From Caballeronia sp. dw_276 (lineage in GTDB: Bacteria > Pseudomonadota > Gammaproteobacteria > Burkholderiales > Burkholderiaceae): a stretch of DNA of 64,000 nucleotides. Positions 46,426-55,830 of this stretch are shown piece after piece (the first letter of the stretch is position 1; every line of letters starts with the position of its first letter). The stretch is taken from contig NZ_JAAVUV010000009.1 in assembly GCF_018449635.1 (NCBI RefSeq), positions 1 to 64,000 on the forward strand, given 5' to 3'. The notes under the pieces are model-generated. The model ran no database searches. It saw only the letters and a program-made list of their open reading frames with translations, and was not told where the DNA came from. Both the position numbers and the translations under genes were made by a program.

Positions 46426-47709
46426 TCAACTGCGAAGTGCTTCATACGCGATGTGCCCCGCGACAATTGTCGCCCTCACCCGCGCCGGCAACTCATAACC
46501 AATGAACGGCGAGTTGTGTCCCTGGCTTCTCAGCGTCGCCGGTTCCACGAGCCATTCGGCGGCGGGATCGAAGAGACAGAGATCGGCTGTATCGCCCACT
46601 GCAACGCGCCCCGCGTTCAGCTTGAGCACGCCCGCCGGTGCATTCGTGATGCGCGTCAGCGCCTTCGATAACGGCATGTTCACCTCACGCGCCCACTTCA
46701 CCGTCAGCGACAGCAGCAATTCCAGACCTGTCGCGCCCGGCGTGGCTTCGGCGAAAGGCAGCAGTTTTTCGTCGTCATCGAGCGGGGTGTGATCGGAACA
46801 GATTGCATCGATGGTGCCATCGGCCAGACCCGCGCGAATCGCATCGCGGTCGCGCTGCGAGCGCAACGGCGGATCGAGACGAAACTGCGAGTTGAAATAG
46901 CCGATGTCCATGTCCGTCAGATGAACGTGGTTGATGGTGACATCGCAGGTAACGGGGAGGCCTTCGGCCTTCGCCTGGCGCATGAGCGCGACGCCCGACG
47001 CCGACGACAAATGCGACACATGCACGCGCGCGCCCGAGACGCGAACCAGCTCGAAAATGGTATGCAACGCGATGGTTTCCGCCGACACCGGCACGCCCGA
47101 CAAACCGAGCCGCGACGCCACCGCGCCGCTCGCCGCCACGCCGCCGCTCGCCATGTAGCTGTCCTGCGGACGCAACCAAACGGCATAACCATAAGTGGTC
47201 GCGTATTGCAGCGCGCGCAGGAGCGTGCGGGTGTTCACTATCGGCGTATCGGCTTGTGAGAAACCAACGCATCCCGACTCGGTCAACTCGACCATCTCGG
47301 TGATCGCTTCGCCCTTCAGTCCGACGGTCAACGCGCCCAGCGGATATACATGCGCCTGATGCAACTTGTCTGCGCGAAAGCGCAGCATCTCAACGAGACC
47401 GGGTTCATCGAGAACGGGATCGGTGTCCGGCGGACACACGAGGCTCGTCACGCCGCCAGCAGCGGCCGCCGCCATCTCGGATTCGAGCGTGGCCTTGTGT
47501 TCGAAACCGGGTTCACGAAGCCGCGCGCTCAGATCGACAAAACCCGGCGATACCGCGAGGCCTTTTGCATCGAAGGTACGCGCCGCCTGAAAACCGGCTG
47601 GCGCATCGCTGATGCCCACGATCTTTCCCTCATCGATAAACACATCGGCAAGGGTTTCAGTGCCCGCCACGGGGTCGATGAGCGTGCCGCCCTGAATATG
47701 TATTTTCAT
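46426..47709 (-). CDS. pyrX: Dihydroorotase-like subunit lacking catalytic histidines (PyrC')
   Basis: 427 residues with the overall class I dihydroorotase sequence: KIHIQGGTLIDP at the start, SPGFVDLSARLREPGFEHK, HVSHLSSASG and SDHTPLDDDEK. In active enzymes the first metal site reads D-x-H-x-H-L-R-E-P-G; here the two histidines are Ser and Arg (DLSARLREPG). This is the pattern of the inactive PyrC' of Pseudomonas, which is needed to assemble aspartate transcarbamoylase with PyrB. The pyrB gene ends 5 bases upstream, supporting the same role. A true PyrC must be encoded elsewhere. Start at 47709 fits the family N-terminus. Confidence 0.88.
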   Translation of the reverse strand: MKIHIQGGTLIDPVAGTETLADVFIDEGKIVGISDAPAGFQAARTFDAKGLAVSPGFVDLSARLREPGFEHKATLESEMAAAAAGGVTSLVCPPDTDPVLDEPGLVEMLRFRADKLHQAHVYPLGALTVGLKGEAITEMVELTESGCVGFSQADTPIVNTRTLLRALQYATTYGYAVWLRPQDSYMASGGVAASGAVASRLGLSGVPVSAETIALHTIFELVRVSGARVHVSHLSSASGVALMRQAKAEGLPVTCDVTINHVHLTDMDIGYFNSQFRLDPPLRSQRDRDAIRAGLADGTIDAICSDHTPLDDDEKLLPFAEATPGATGLELLLSLTVKWAREVNMPLSKALTRITNAPAGVLKLNAGRVAVGDTADLCLFDPAAEWLVEPATLRSQGHNSPFIGYELPARVRATIVAGHIAYEALRS

Positions 47710-47713
47710 TGGG

Positions 47714-48745
47714 TTAATCATTCTTCCCGGCAACGATGCCCATTACCGCCATGCGCACGGCGATCCCGAAGGTGACCTGATTGAGAATCACCGATTGCGG
47801 ACCATCGGCCACTTGCGAATCGATTTCGACGCCGCGATTCATCGGACCCGGATGCATCACGATGGCGTCGGGCGCGGCGAGCGCCAGTCGCTCGGGCGTG
47901 AGGCCCCAAGACTTGAAATACTCTTGCGCCGAGGGCAGCAATGCGCCGCTCATGCGTTCGTTCTGCAGCCGCAGCATGATGATCACATCGACGTCCTTCA
48001 GGCCTTCGTCGAGGTTGTGATACACGTGCACGCCCATCTCGTTGAGGTTGCTCGGCAGCAAGGTACGCGGCCCGATCGCGCGCACTTCCGGCACGCCGAG
48101 CGTGGTCAGCGCGTGAATGTCCGAACGCGCGACCCGCGAATGCAGAATGTCGCCGACGATCGCCACACGCAGATTCCGGAAATCCTTCTTGTAATGGCGG
48201 ATCGTGTACATGTCGAGCAGGCCTTGCGTCGGATGCGCATGACGCCCGTCGCCGGCATTGATCACGTGCACGTGCGGCGCGCAATGCTCGGCGATCAGAT
48301 ACGGCGCGCCGCTCGACGCATGACGCACGACGAACATGTCGGCGTGCATCGCGGAAAGGTTGTTGATGGTGTCGAGCAGCGATTCGCCCTTGCTCGTGGA
48401 CGATGCATTGATATTCAGGTTCAACACGTCCGCCGAAAGCCGTTTGGCGGCGATCTCGAACGTGGTCCGCGTGCGCGTGGAGTTTTCGAAGAACAGGTTG
48501 AAGACCGACTTGCCGCGCAGCAACGGCACTTTCTTGATCTCGCGATCGGTCACGCTGACGAACTGTTCGGCGGTATCGAGAATATGCGTGACGATCGCGC
48601 GCGGCAGACCTTCAATGGTGAGCAGATGCTTGAGTTCGCCGTTTTTGGTGAGCTGCGGATTGCCTCTGAGAAAGCCGGGGCGCGTCACCGCCGGCTTCCT
48701 TTCCGGCGCGCTGCTTTCGGCAGAACCCTGAGTGGCCATATTCAT
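47714..48745 (-). CDS. pyrB: Aspartate carbamoyltransferase catalytic subunit
   Basis: 343 residues. The carbamoyl-phosphate loop [21 protein letters not shown] (seen as [12 protein letters not shown]), [15 protein letters not shown] and [12 protein letters not shown] are in place. The first 35 residues are an extension compared with the E. coli enzyme, as in bacteria where PyrB binds a dihydroorotase-like partner. It catalyses the first committed step of pyrimidine synthesis. AGGA lies nine bases before the ATG. Located between pyrR and pyrC'. Confidence 0.95.
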   Translation of the reverse strand: MNMATQGSAESSAPERKPAVTRPGFLRGNPQLTKNGELKHLLTIEGLPRAIVTHILDTAEQFVSVTDREIKKVPLLRGKSVFNLFFENSTRTRTTFEIAAKRLSADVLNLNINASSTSKGESLLDTINNLSAMHADMFVVRHASSGAPYLIAEHCAPHVHVINAGDGRHAHPTQGLLDMYTIRHYKKDFRNLRVAIVGDILHSRVARSDIHALTTLGVPEVRAIGPRTLLPSNLNEMGVHVYHNLDEGLKDVDVIIMLRLQNERMSGALLPSAQEYFKSWGLTPERLALAAPDAIVMHPGPMNRGVEIDSQVADGPQSVILNQVTFGIAVRMAVMGIVAGKND

Positions 48746-48799
48746 GTGGATCCTGGTGGTGCTTGATGCGTAACAAGAAGAATGCGTACCGCGCGTGCT

Positions 48800-49315
48800 T
48801 TATCCCGTGCGTGCTTCGATGCTGAATGAAAGCGTGCCGTCGTCGCGCTGCGTGAGCACGAGATTGGCATCCGCCGACACATCCACAACACCACCCGTAA
48901 AACGCGCCGCCACGGGCAATTCGCGGCCGCCACGATCGGCGAGCACGGCAAGTTCAATCCGCGCCGGACGGCCGAAATCGTAGAGTTCGTTCACGGCTGC
49001 GCGAACGGTGCGTCCGGAAGACAGTACGTCGTCGATCAGCAGGATTTTCGCGTTATCGATTTCGAATGGAAGCGATGTCGGGCTTGCCTGACTATGCAGG
49101 CCCTTCTTGGCGTAATCATCCCGATGCAGCGCGACGTTCACTACGCCAAACTGCGCCACGTCCAGGTCTTTCGCGAGCCGCGTGGCGAGCCACACGCCGC
49201 CGCTATAAATGCCGGCAAGGACAGGACCATTGGTTTGCGAGAGCGACTCGCCATAAGCCGCGCGAATCTGCCCGAGCAACTCGCGGTACAACGCCTCGGC
49301 GTCAATGGAGCTCAT
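48800..49315 (-). CDS. pyrR: PyrR bifunctional regulator / uracil phosphoribosyltransferase
   Basis: 171 residues with the phosphoribosyltransferase PRPP loop [17 protein letters not shown] and an N-terminal [13 protein letters not shown]. PyrR proteins bind pyr mRNA in Gram-positive bacteria; in proteobacteria the role is less clear and may be as enzyme or regulator of the pyr genes next to it. The start overlaps the ruvX stop (ATGA). 54 bases separate it from pyrB; no attenuator hairpin was recognised there. Confidence 0.9.
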   Translation of the reverse strand: MSSIDAEALYRELLGQIRAAYGESLSQTNGPVLAGIYSGGVWLATRLAKDLDVAQFGVVNVALHRDDYAKKGLHSQASPTSLPFEIDNAKILLIDDVLSSGRTVRAAVNELYDFGRPARIELAVLADRGGRELPVAARFTGGVVDVSADANLVLTQRDDGTLSFSIEARTG

Positions 49316-49776
49316 GATTGATCGTCGGAAAGTTGGTCCAGATACTGTTGCAGGATGACGCGGGCGGCTTCGGCGTCGATGTCGTCATAGCGGCCCTTCG
49401 CGTTCATCTTCACGCCGTTGCGTTTCAGTTCGGCCTTCGCTTCCACCGAAGAATACCGCTCGTCCACCCAGCTCACCGGTACGCTGAAACGGCCGTTCAG
49501 CTGATTGCCAAAACGCGTGGCGAGCTGCGTCATTTCGTGCGGCGTGCCGTCGGGATGCATCGGCAAGCCGACAATCACCGTGCGCGGATTCCATTCTGCA
49601 ATCAACTGACCAACCGCTTCAAACCGATACTCACGGCTGCGGTTTTCAAGCACCGTCAACGCCCGTGCGTGCCGCGTCAACGTATTGCCAACCGCGACGC
49701 CGATGCGCTTTTCGCCGTAATCGAAAGCGAGCAGCGTGGCTTCCATACGAGTTTCGATACGGTCATCACCCGTCAT
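49312..49776 (-). CDS. ruvX: RuvX/YqgF Holliday-junction resolvase-like protein
   Basis: A 154-residue RNase H-fold protein: [17 protein letters not shown] at the N-terminus with the catalytic-type Asp, [13 protein letters not shown], and [14 protein letters not shown] with the D-E-R element near the end. Implicated in pre-16S rRNA processing and in junction resolution. It starts with an ATGA overlap on the yqgE stop; an internal ATG at 49746 would give a 144-residue protein closer to the E. coli length, so the start is uncertain. Confidence 0.9.
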   Translation of the reverse strand: MTGDDRIETRMEATLLAFDYGEKRIGVAVGNTLTRHARALTVLENRSREYRFEAVGQLIAEWNPRTVIVGLPMHPDGTPHEMTQLATRFGNQLNGRFSVPVSWVDERYSSVEAKAELKRNGVKMNAKGRYDDIDAEAARVILQQYLDQLSDDQS

Positions 49777-50351
49777 GCGTGGCCCGCTTCGCCCGACAAC
49801 ATGGAGAGCGACACGCCCAGCAACGACAGCGCCGCTTGCAACTTGTCCTCGGCGGGTACGTCGAAAACGATGCGCGGATCGGCTTCCACCGTCAGCCAGC
49901 CGTTCTTTGCGATTTCTTCTTCCAGTTGCCCCGCGCCCCAGCCGGCGTGGCCGAGGGTGAGCAGAAAGCGCTCAGGACCCTTGCCGCTTGCGACCGCTTC
50001 GAGCACGTCCTTCGACGTGGTCATGGCAAGGCCGCCGGGAACGCTCATGGACGATGTATAGACATCGCCGTCAGCGGGATCGTGCAGCACGAAACCGCGT
50101 TCCGTCTGCACCGGCCCGCCGAAATACACGGGCAAATGCACGAGCGGCTCGATCTCGAGCTTCAGGTCGATACGATTGAAAAGCGATTGGAGGTCGATGT
50201 CGGTCGGCCGGTTGATCACCAGGCCGAGCGCACCGCGCTCGCTGTGATCGCAAAGGTAGACTACAGTCCCCGAGAACGTGGGATCGGCCATGCTTGGCAT
50301 GGCGATCAGGAACTGATTCGTCAAATTGATGCGATCGGGTGTCTTGGACAT
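49773..50351 (-). CDS. yqgE: YqgE/AlgH family protein (DUF179)
   Basis: 192 residues of the UPF0301 family: [32 protein letters not shown] and [16 protein letters not shown] are the family blocks. Function unknown in general; it is linked to alginate regulation in Pseudomonas (AlgH). First gene of the operon with ruvX and pyrR. Start at 50351 matches the family; the frame extends upstream across the divergent photolyase start. Confidence 0.92.
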   Translation of the reverse strand: MSKTPDRINLTNQFLIAMPSMADPTFSGTVVYLCDHSERGALGLVINRPTDIDLQSLFNRIDLKLEIEPLVHLPVYFGGPVQTERGFVLHDPADGDVYTSSMSVPGGLAMTTSKDVLEAVASGKGPERFLLTLGHAGWGAGQLEEEIAKNGWLTVEADPRIVFDVPAEDKLQAALSLLGVSLSMLSGEAGHA

Positions 50352-50380
50352 AATTCGGATTTTAACAAAGGCGATACTTG

Positions 50381-51865
50381 ATGGCCGACTTTGAACTGGG
50401 GCTAGTCTGGTTTCGACGAGACCTGCGCGTGGCAGACCATGCTGCACTCTATCACGCACTAACACGCTGTCGCCGGGTGCTGTGCGCCTTCGTTTTCGAC
50501 CGCGAAATTCTGTCGCCTCTGCCGAAAAACGATCGGCGCGTGCCGTTTATTCACGCGAGCGTGATCGAACTCGACCAAACCCTGCGCGAAGCCGGCGGCG
50601 GACTGATCGTGCGTCACGGCATGCCATCGCATGAAATTCCCGAACTCGTGCGCGAATGCGGCGTGGACGCGGTCTTCGCCAATCGCGATTATGAGCCGTC
50701 CGCGAAAGCGCGCGACGAGGGTATCGAGAAAAAGCTGGCGAGCGCCGACGTTGCGTTTTTCACGTTCAAGGACCAGACCATTTTCCATCAGGACGACGTG
50801 CTGACGGGCGCCGGCAAGCCGTACACGGTTTTCACGCCGTACAAGCGCAACTGGCTGGCATCGCTTACGCCGGATGCGCTGAAACCGTATGCGTCGGAGG
50901 ACAACCTCTCCGCTTTGGCGAAGCCGCCGAACGGCGTGAAGCACGGGATTCCGTCGCTGGAATCGCTCGGATTCGGCAAGGAGCACGCGCCGGCTTTGCC
51001 CGCCGGCACGAGCGGCGCGTACCAGCTCTTCGATGACTTCCGCGACCGCATGATCGATTACGACCGGACGCGGGATTTTCCGTCGATCAAGGGTCCGAGC
51101 TATTTGAGCGTGCATCTGAGACACGGCACTATTTCGATCCGCGCTTTGGCACGGACCGCGCACGACGCCCAACGTCACGGCAATCGGGGTGCGGAAACGT
51201 GGCTATCCGAGCTCATCTGGCGCGACTTTTATTTTTCCGTCCTGCACCATTTTCCGCAGGTCGGCGTGCCCGGCGATCACAAGGCGTTCAAGCCGGTGTA
51301 TGACCGCATCGAATGGGAAACGGGCGACGTGGCCGACAGCAATTTCGCCGCGTGGTGCGAAGGCCGCACGGGTTATCCGCTTGTCGATGCCGCCATGCGC
51401 CAGATCAACTCCTCGGGCTACATGCACAACCGGCTGCGGATGGTGGTCGCGAGTTTTCTGACGAAGGATCTCGGGCTGGACTGGCGTCGCGGGGAACGGT
51501 ACTTCGAGTCGCTGCTGAACGACTTCGAGTTGTCATCGAATAATGGCGGGTGGCAGTGGGCGTCTTCCAGCGGCTGCGACGCCCAGCCCTACTTCCGCAT
51601 TTTCAATCCGATCACGCAGTCAGAAAAATTCGACGCCAAAGGCAAGTTCATCCGCCATTACGTGCCGGAACTGGCCGGCCTTTCGGACAAGGACATCCAC
51701 GCGCCGTGGAAAGCCAAACCGGACGCGCTGAAGGCGGCGAAAATCGCTTTGGGCGCGGAATACCCGCTGCCCGTCGTCGATCACGATACCGCCCGTAAAA
51801 CCACGCTGGCGCGTTATGCGGTCGTGAAAAGCGCGTCCGGGCCTGATCCAGCCGACGAAGAATAA
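50381..51865 (+). CDS. phr: Deoxyribodipyrimidine photolyase
   Basis: 494 residues. N-terminal photolyase domain (GLVWFRRDLRVADHAAL), and a C-terminal FAD domain with ETWLSELIWRDFY, YPLVDAAMRQINSSG and NDFELSSNNGGWQW ... CDAQPYFRIFNP, the class I cyclobutane-dimer photolyase pattern. It repairs UV-induced pyrimidine dimers in blue light. The ATG at 50381 is taken; a TTG three bases upstream is in frame. It is divergent from yqgE with a 29-base spacer and convergent with the gene at 51869. Confidence 0.94.
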   Translation: MADFELGLVWFRRDLRVADHAALYHALTRCRRVLCAFVFDREILSPLPKNDRRVPFIHASVIELDQTLREAGGGLIVRHGMPSHEIPELVRECGVDAVFANRDYEPSAKARDEGIEKKLASADVAFFTFKDQTIFHQDDVLTGAGKPYTVFTPYKRNWLASLTPDALKPYASEDNLSALAKPPNGVKHGIPSLESLGFGKEHAPALPAGTSGAYQLFDDFRDRMIDYDRTRDFPSIKGPSYLSVHLRHGTISIRALARTAHDAQRHGNRGAETWLSELIWRDFYFSVLHHFPQVGVPGDHKAFKPVYDRIEWETGDVADSNFAAWCEGRTGYPLVDAAMRQINSSGYMHNRLRMVVASFLTKDLGLDWRRGERYFESLLNDFELSSNNGGWQWASSSGCDAQPYFRIFNPITQSEKFDAKGKFIRHYVPELAGLSDKDIHAPWKAKPDALKAAKIALGAEYPLPVVDHDTARKTTLARYAVVKSASGPDPADEE

Positions 51866-51868
51866 AAC

Positions 51869-53227
51869 TCAGCGAACCGCGGCCAGACCACGTTCGATCA
51901 TCGCGGTCAGCGCCGCCACCGAAGCGCCGCCCTCCGACGGCGCGATTCCCGCCGCCGCCTGATGCAGCATCGCGCCGAGCGCCTGAGCGGCGCGCTCGGG
52001 AATGGTGGCATCGAGCGATGGACTGTCGGGAATCATTTGCGCCTCGTAGGCAATACGCCGCCACGCGAGACCCAAGGTATCGGCAAGCAGCGCAACGTGG
52101 CCCAGGCCCAGCGTGCATGCTGCCGAGCCCAATCGATACGCCGCGTCAGCCGCCTTGATTGCCGCCTGGACATCGATACGACTCGCCTCCCGCGCCGCCG
52201 CCCCCTGCTCGATCAACGCACTAATGGCGGGCTCCGCGCTCGTCAGGAAATCCTCGTAAGCCGCTGCGTTCACGCGCAGCACGCCGAGATCGCGCGTGGA
52301 CCCGTCGCGCGCCTGCTCCGCGTTCTTCTCCCAGGCTTCTTCGGAGGCTTGCGTGCCCGCGACATGCCAGTGGACGGTCAGGCCGTAGTCGCGCAGGACA
52401 TCGACCTGAAGAGAATCTTCCGCCGACGCGCCATATAACGCGTAATCGCGCCACAACAGTGCGAGTGCCGCGCGCACGAGGGACTTCGGCGCGTAAGTGA
52501 GGCCGTGCGCCTGATCGGCCAGGATCAGGTTGAAGCGCGCGTACAGACGACGGGCGTCGGCGGCGTTATCGGCATCGGGCTGCAGGCGCAGCGCCTGGAC
52601 CACCGCGCCGGCGAGGCGCCAGAAATCGTAGGGATCGGGGCCGGCGAGGTCCGCCAGACAGGCGTCGAGAATCGACATGGTTTCGGCCTGCCCGCGCTCC
52701 TCGTCCACCTTCGAGCGCAGCAGGACAAGCAGCGCGCGCTCGTAATGCGCACGGACCCGCCCGAGACGTTCCGGGGAAACCGAGCGCAGCGTGGCAGGCG
52801 GAATGGCGCGGCCGGCGAGCGCGAGGTCATCGAAGGAAACGGGGGCGGCGCGCGTGTGCGCGGCCATCAGCGCATGCAAGCCGCGGTAATGCTCGAAAAG
52901 CAGCGTGGAGCACGCAAGTTCGCGCAGGTTCCGGCGCTCGACGGCAAAGCCGAAGTCGCGCAAGGCCTCGGCAAACTGGTTGCGCGTTTTCTCCGATAAC
53001 CCCGCCAGCGGCGACACCAGCACGAGCGTCTCGGCGAAACGTTGCGCGGGCAGCCAGCCAGCCGCGTGCAATGCGCCGATAGCGCGCCGCAAGACGCCGA
53101 GCGTATCGCCCTCGCGCAAGAAAGCATGCTGCGCGTCGGTCAGCGCCATTTCTGCAATCCGCACCGCGCCGCCGCGTGGATTGGGCAATGCCTGGAACGT
53201 GTTGGTCAAGCCGGACAGAGTAGTCAT
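51869..53227 (-). CDS. FimL/ChpA-like protein with degenerate Hpt region
   Basis: 452 residues, alanine/leucine rich and helical. I do not recognise an enzyme. The segment GVLRVNAAAYEDFLTSAE followed by ADAAYRLGSAACTLGLGHVALLADTLG resembles the arrangement in the N-terminal part of ChpA/CheA-like kinases and in FimL. There an Hpt helix normally reads H-x-L-K-G-x-A; here the phospho-accepting His is absent (AYRLGSAA). It is therefore probably a non-phosphorylatable scaffold. In several Burkholderiaceae, from memory, a Pil-Chp chemotaxis cluster lies between photolyase and rubredoxin; here only this gene remains. ATG at 53227 is preferred to the TTG at 53245. Confidence 0.5.
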   Translation of the reverse strand: MTTLSGLTNTFQALPNPRGGAVRIAEMALTDAQHAFLREGDTLGVLRRAIGALHAAGWLPAQRFAETLVLVSPLAGLSEKTRNQFAEALRDFGFAVERRNLRELACSTLLFEHYRGLHALMAAHTRAAPVSFDDLALAGRAIPPATLRSVSPERLGRVRAHYERALLVLLRSKVDEERGQAETMSILDACLADLAGPDPYDFWRLAGAVVQALRLQPDADNAADARRLYARFNLILADQAHGLTYAPKSLVRAALALLWRDYALYGASAEDSLQVDVLRDYGLTVHWHVAGTQASEEAWEKNAEQARDGSTRDLGVLRVNAAAYEDFLTSAEPAISALIEQGAAAREASRIDVQAAIKAADAAYRLGSAACTLGLGHVALLADTLGLAWRRIAYEAQMIPDSPSLDATIPERAAQALGAMLHQAAAGIAPSEGGASVAALTAMIERGLAAVR

Positions 53228-53585
53228 GGAACGCTCACGAGCCAACGCACGGCGCCAAGCCGTGCATCGGATGGATCTGGGTCGAACCCGGGCCGCGTGT
53301 TGCCTACGTCTTGCGATATAAACCCGGACCTACGTTTGCCGAATCGTTTTGCCTGGCCGAACACTTCTGCGGTTTGGCGTTTCAGGCGTCTCGCCAATGA
53401 ACTGGCCCGGAGCCTTCGCCCGTGGTCGCGTTGTCTGCCGCCTCGACGCGCCACGTCGTACCGCATTTCCTTCTAATGCGCTTTTCCCGCCTTCAATACC
53501 GTAAACAAGACGCGCCGCATGAAGGCATCCCATCCATGCGGCGCGCGGTTTTATCTGCTTTGCTGCGTCTCGTCCGAGCCTATGC
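53228..53585. other. Intergenic region between FimL-like gene and rubredoxin
   Basis: About 360 bases without a supportable gene. It contains the hairpin at 53511-53545. Confidence 0.45.
53511..53545 (-). terminator. Hairpin terminator after rubredoxin
   Basis: A perfect 11-bp GC-rich stem (53511-53521 with 53535-53545) lies 40 bases past the rubredoxin stop. On the minus strand it is followed by TCTTGTTTAC, on the plus strand by CGGTTTTA, so it could act in either direction. Confidence 0.65.
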
Positions 53586-53756
53586 TCAGATCTGAACCAT
53601 CTCGAAGTCTTCCTTGCGGGCGCCGCATTCGGGACAGGTCCAGTTGATTGGAACGTCTTCCCAGCGAGTGCCCGGCGCAATGCCTTCCTCGGGCAAACCC
53701 GCTTCTTCGTCATAAATCCAGCCACAAATCAGGCACATCCAGCTTCTGTATTCCAT
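53586..53756 (-). CDS. rubA: Rubredoxin
   Basis: A 56-residue protein with both iron-binding knuckles: MCLICGWIYDEEAG and WTCPECGARKEDFEMV, the standard C-x2-C...C-x2-C spacing of rubredoxin. It carries one electron at a Fe(Cys)4 site in the cytoplasm, serving a partner oxygenase or peroxide-handling enzyme that cannot be told from the sequence. It is followed by a hairpin terminator and appears to be a single-gene unit divergent from thiD. Confidence 0.95.
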   Translation of the reverse strand: MEYRSWMCLICGWIYDEEAGLPEEGIAPGTRWEDVPINWTCPECGARKEDFEMVQI

Positions 53757-54113
53757 GCTTATGTCGCGTCGGGGAATCGGTTAAATGAGTGCATGATGGT
53801 ACCGGTTTGGCGCCGCGATGCCTAGCAATGCAGCAGCGCTGGCTGATCAGCCTGGTTTCCGCCATGATCGAAATCAATATTGCGCGCCAGTGGTCTCAAT
53901 GGCGCGCAATATTAGTAGAGCAAGTATCACGCCTTGCGCAGCGTTTCCGTTCGCTCGATGTTCAGGCCGATTCAACTTGAGATTCGCGGGAAAAAGTCGC
54001 CGGATCATGTGGCGATTCATCTTTAGGCCGCATAATCGTGCCGTTTGCACTAAACCATTGTCCGGCTGCCCAGACCAGCTTTTTCCAGCCGAAAGACCAG
54101 AAAAAACCATTCG
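53757..54113. other. Divergent intergenic region with a 14-bp inverted repeat
   Basis: About 355 bases between rubredoxin and thiD; apart from the repeat at 53876-53913 I see no site or gene. Confidence 0.45.
53876..53913. repeat. Perfect 14-bp inverted repeat
   Basis: AATATTGCGCGCCA (53876-53889) and its complement (53900-53913) are separated by ten bases. No T-tract follows on either strand. It may be an operator or an mRNA structure between the divergent rubredoxin and thiD genes. Confidence 0.6.
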
Positions 54114-54983
54114 ATGCCCAGCGATACCCCTCCTATTGTTCTTACTTTCGGCCTGTCCGACCCGACCGGCGGCTCCGGCCTGCAGGCGGACTTGCTGACC
54201 CTCGCCAGCATGGGCTGCCACGGCCTGACCGTGCTGACCGGCTATACGGTGCGCGATTCCGCGACCTGCGACGAAGTCACCGGGCTCGACCCTGAAACCG
54301 TCGGCACTCAGGCCCGCATGTTGCTGGAGGATATGCCCGTTGCGGCGTTCAAGATCGGCGCAGCGACGCGCGCGGAGGTCGTGGCTGCGATCGCGGAAGT
54401 CGTCGCGGACTACGACGACGTGCCGCTGATCCTTGCGCCCGACTTCACGCTCGATGACGAACATGTGCTGGCTGCGGACGAATTGCGAGAATCGATGGCC
54501 GATTTGCTAGTGCCGCAAACCACTATGCTTGTCGCCGACCACGCCACTCTGTTGCAACTCGCGCAGCCTGACGGTGACGCCGAAGCGCCCACGCTCGACG
54601 CCGCGATTTCGCATCTGCTCTCTCAGGGCTGCGAGTACATCTTGGCGACTGAAACGGGCACGCATAGGCACGTGAACACGCTGTATAGCGAGGAAGGCCA
54701 GATCCGCCAAGACACGTGGGATCGCACTGAACACCGCATGATGGGCATCACCGATACGCTCGGCTCCGCGATCGCCGCGTTACTGGCGAACGGGCAGGAA
54801 CCGGCGGAAGCAGCGCGCGAAGCGCAAGAGTACGTATTCCAGGCGACGCGAGCCGCCTTCAGGCCCGGCATGGGCGCCTATATGCCGGATCGATTCTTTT
54901 GGGCCCGTTCGAACGATGACGAAGAGACGCCGCCCGTGGTGGTCGACACGCCACCCGTCGCACCCGGCGAAGCACGCCACTGA
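54114..54983 (+). CDS. thiD: Hydroxymethylpyrimidine (phosphate) kinase
   Basis: 289 residues of the ribokinase-like ThiD family: VLTFGLSDPTGGSGLQADL near the start (usually AGSDPSGGAGIQAD), MGCHGLTVLTGYTVRDS, and the C-terminal anion-hole region with DTLGSAIAALLANG where ThiD usually has GTGCTLSSAIAA. The conserved GTGC is changed to DTLGSA, so the catalytic loop differs from the canonical enzyme. It should phosphorylate HMP and HMP-P in thiamine synthesis. A 30-residue acidic/proline-rich tail is extra. The DUF72 gene follows after 25 bases. Confidence 0.82.
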   Translation: MPSDTPPIVLTFGLSDPTGGSGLQADLLTLASMGCHGLTVLTGYTVRDSATCDEVTGLDPETVGTQARMLLEDMPVAAFKIGAATRAEVVAAIAEVVADYDDVPLILAPDFTLDDEHVLAADELRESMADLLVPQTTMLVADHATLLQLAQPDGDAEAPTLDAAISHLLSQGCEYILATETGTHRHVNTLYSEEGQIRQDTWDRTEHRMMGITDTLGSAIAALLANGQEPAEAAREAQEYVFQATRAAFRPGMGAYMPDRFFWARSNDDEETPPVVVDTPPVAPGEARH

Positions 54984-55008
54984 CACTGAACTGGAGCGAA
55001 ACTAGACA

Positions 55009-55830
55009 ATGCCGCTGCGCAAAACTTCGCTCCCGTCGCTCAAACATCGCCCTCCCGGCGCGGTTCGCATAGGTTGCGCCGGATGGGGGCTGACCGATGC
55101 CGTCGGAGAGCACTTTCCCGGCGACGGCACGCATCTCGCCCGCTATTCGCAGGTGCTGACGTGCGTTGAAATCAACTCGAGTTTTTATCGGCCGCATCGT
55201 CCGGAGACGTATGCGAGATGGCGCGACAGCGTGCCCGCCACGTTTCGCTTTTCGGTGAAGATCCCGAAGGCGATCACGCACGACGCGCGCCTCGTTGCAT
55301 GCGAACCGCTGCTCGATGCTTTCCTTGAATCCGCAACACAGCTTGGCGACACACTCGGTTGCTGGCTCGTCCAGTTGCCGCCCAGTCTCGCGTTCGATGA
55401 AAACGAAGCCGAAGCGTTTTTTGCATCGATGCGCGAGCGCACCAGAATTCCCGTTGCGCTCGAAGCACGGCACGAAAGCTGGTTCGCGAAGGGCGCTGCC
55501 ACGCTGCTGAAGTCGAAAAGCGTCGCTTACGTCGATGCCGATCCCCAACCCGACGATTGCGCCATCAAGCATCGGGCGGATACGTCGCTTGCGTACTTCC
55601 GGCTGCATGGTTCGCCGGATGTGTATCGTTCATCGTACGAATATCCGTTTCTCGACGGCCTCGCCCTCACGCTGCACGATCGGGCGAAGAAAGCGCGCGA
55701 CGTCTGGTGCATCTTTGACAACACCGCCGCCGGCGCCGCGCAATTCAACGCGTTACGCGTGAAAAGCCGCCGGGCATTGAATGCCCGACCTAAAAAAGGC
55801 GTGGCCGTAAAGGAGAAAGTCGATGCGTGA
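55009..55830 (+). CDS. DUF72 family protein
   Basis: 273 residues of the DUF72 (YecE-like) TIM-barrel-type family: VRIGCAGWGLTD near the N-terminus, CVEINSSFYRPHRPETYARW, FSVKIPKAITHD, and AYFRLHGSPDVYRSSY then WCIFDNTAAGAAQFNAL near the end. Function unknown. GGAG precedes the ATG well. It is followed by a secreted small protein whose start overlaps its end by eight bases, and preceded closely by thiD, so the three may be cotranscribed. Confidence 0.9.
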   Translation: MPLRKTSLPSLKHRPPGAVRIGCAGWGLTDAVGEHFPGDGTHLARYSQVLTCVEINSSFYRPHRPETYARWRDSVPATFRFSVKIPKAITHDARLVACEPLLDAFLESATQLGDTLGCWLVQLPPSLAFDENEAEAFFASMRERTRIPVALEARHESWFAKGAATLLKSKSVAYVDADPQPDDCAIKHRADTSLAYFRLHGSPDVYRSSYEYPFLDGLALTLHDRAKKARDVWCIFDNTAAGAAQFNALRVKSRRALNARPKKGVAVKEKVDA

